Of a DNA stretch of 24,617 bases, positions 24,463-24,617 are shown in pieces. Below the pieces are notes generated by a model. It was not told the origin of the DNA. It searched no databases and saw nothing but the letters and a program-made list of their open reading frames with translations. Made by a program: the position numbers and the translations under genes. The DNA is from G039029935 sp039029935. GTDB taxonomy: Bacteria > Chloroflexota > Anaerolineae > Caldilineales > Caldilineaceae. Numbering within the stretch: position 1 is the first letter of the stretch; each line of letters opens with the position of its first letter. Where the stretch lies: positions 1 through 24,617 of the forward strand of contig JBCCFC010000019.1 in NCBI GenBank assembly GCA_039029935.1, read 5' to 3'.

Positions 24463-24617
24463 CAGCGTACCCGCTAAACTGACGTCTGAAAGGCGAATGG
24501 AATCCAAGGACAATATCTTGTTTGGGCACACCCATTTCTACCAATTCGCTTGCCAATTGCATCTCTGTCCCATTATGTTGTAGCCAAATCTTGTTGTTGA
24601 TAATGTCGAAATGTAAA
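24455..24617 (-). CDS. xisI: XisI-like fdxN-element excision controlling factor, C-terminal part only
   Basis: The last 53 residues of a gene running off the right edge. The visible product contains I-W-L-Q-H-N-G-T-E, then L-V-E-M-G-V-P-K-Q-D-I-V-L-G-F-H, P-F-R-R-Q-F and the end Y-A-V-E. This matches the conserved C-terminus of XisI proteins (about 110 aa in full). XisI was named as a control factor for excision of the fdxN element in heterocystous cyanobacteria and is usually paired with XisH. Homologues are widespread in cyanobacteria and Chloroflexota without that element, and their function there is unclear. A xisH gene would be expected just outside the window. The stop overlaps the proposed nadD start. 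Confidence 0.85.
   Translation of the reverse strand, partial: LHFDIINNKIWLQHNGTEMQLASELVEMGVPKQDIVLGFHSPFRRQFSGYAVE

Overview
The window reads as one long plus-strand locus (about 1-23755) followed by two minus-strand genes at the right edge. It most likely comes from a member of the Chloroflexota. That assignment is an inference from the protein style (Thr/Pro/Glu linkers, a C-terminal Y-x-P-x-x-L-K tail, chains of Ig-like, FHA and vWA domains), the phage-tail-like operon and a xisI gene. No rRNA, tRNA or other taxonomic marker is present.

Region 1 (1-8154) is the baseplate half of a contractile injection system of the extracellular (Afp/PVC/MAC-like) type. In order it holds a LysM baseplate protein (5' end outside the window), a VgrG-like spike, a PAAR tip, an exported jelly-roll protein wedged between tip and wedge genes, a gp25-like wedge protein, a baseplate-J-like protein and a tail-protein-I-like (gpI) protein. 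Sheath, tube, tape-measure, cap and ATPase genes are not in the window and may lie upstream.

Region 2 (8248-17216) is an accessory block on the same strand: a protein with a tail-associated N-terminus and a DUF4159/glutamine-amidotransferase-like C-terminus, a small FHA protein, an exported vWA protein with C-terminal membrane segments, and a 1266-residue FHA-like protein with one membrane helix and a stalk of Ig-like domains. I infer that these link the injection machine to the cell envelope. Region 3 (17341-21633) encodes a giant exported FG-GAP protein with about 14 blades. Its extreme C-terminus resembles that of the 1266-residue protein.

Region 4 (21634-23755) differs in character. It is AT-rich and hairpin-rich and carries two short genes (46 and 53 aa) that are not obvious from length alone. 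Both encode Lys-rich leaders, the shared motif R-V-R-T-x-x-x-A-G and a four-cysteine tail. Between them lies a structured RNA-like stretch ending in an intrinsic-terminator-like hairpin. The second peptide gene overlaps an exported TolB-like beta-propeller gene by ATGA. This peptide/propeller unit is the best candidate for an undescribed system.

Region 5 (23854-24617, minus strand) holds the end of xisI and nadD, separated from Region 4 by a bidirectional terminator. A further theme is that four intergenic spacers of the operon are filled with degenerate tandem octanucleotides, a different set in each; two of the arrays begin with the same octamer formed from the stop codon of the upstream gene.
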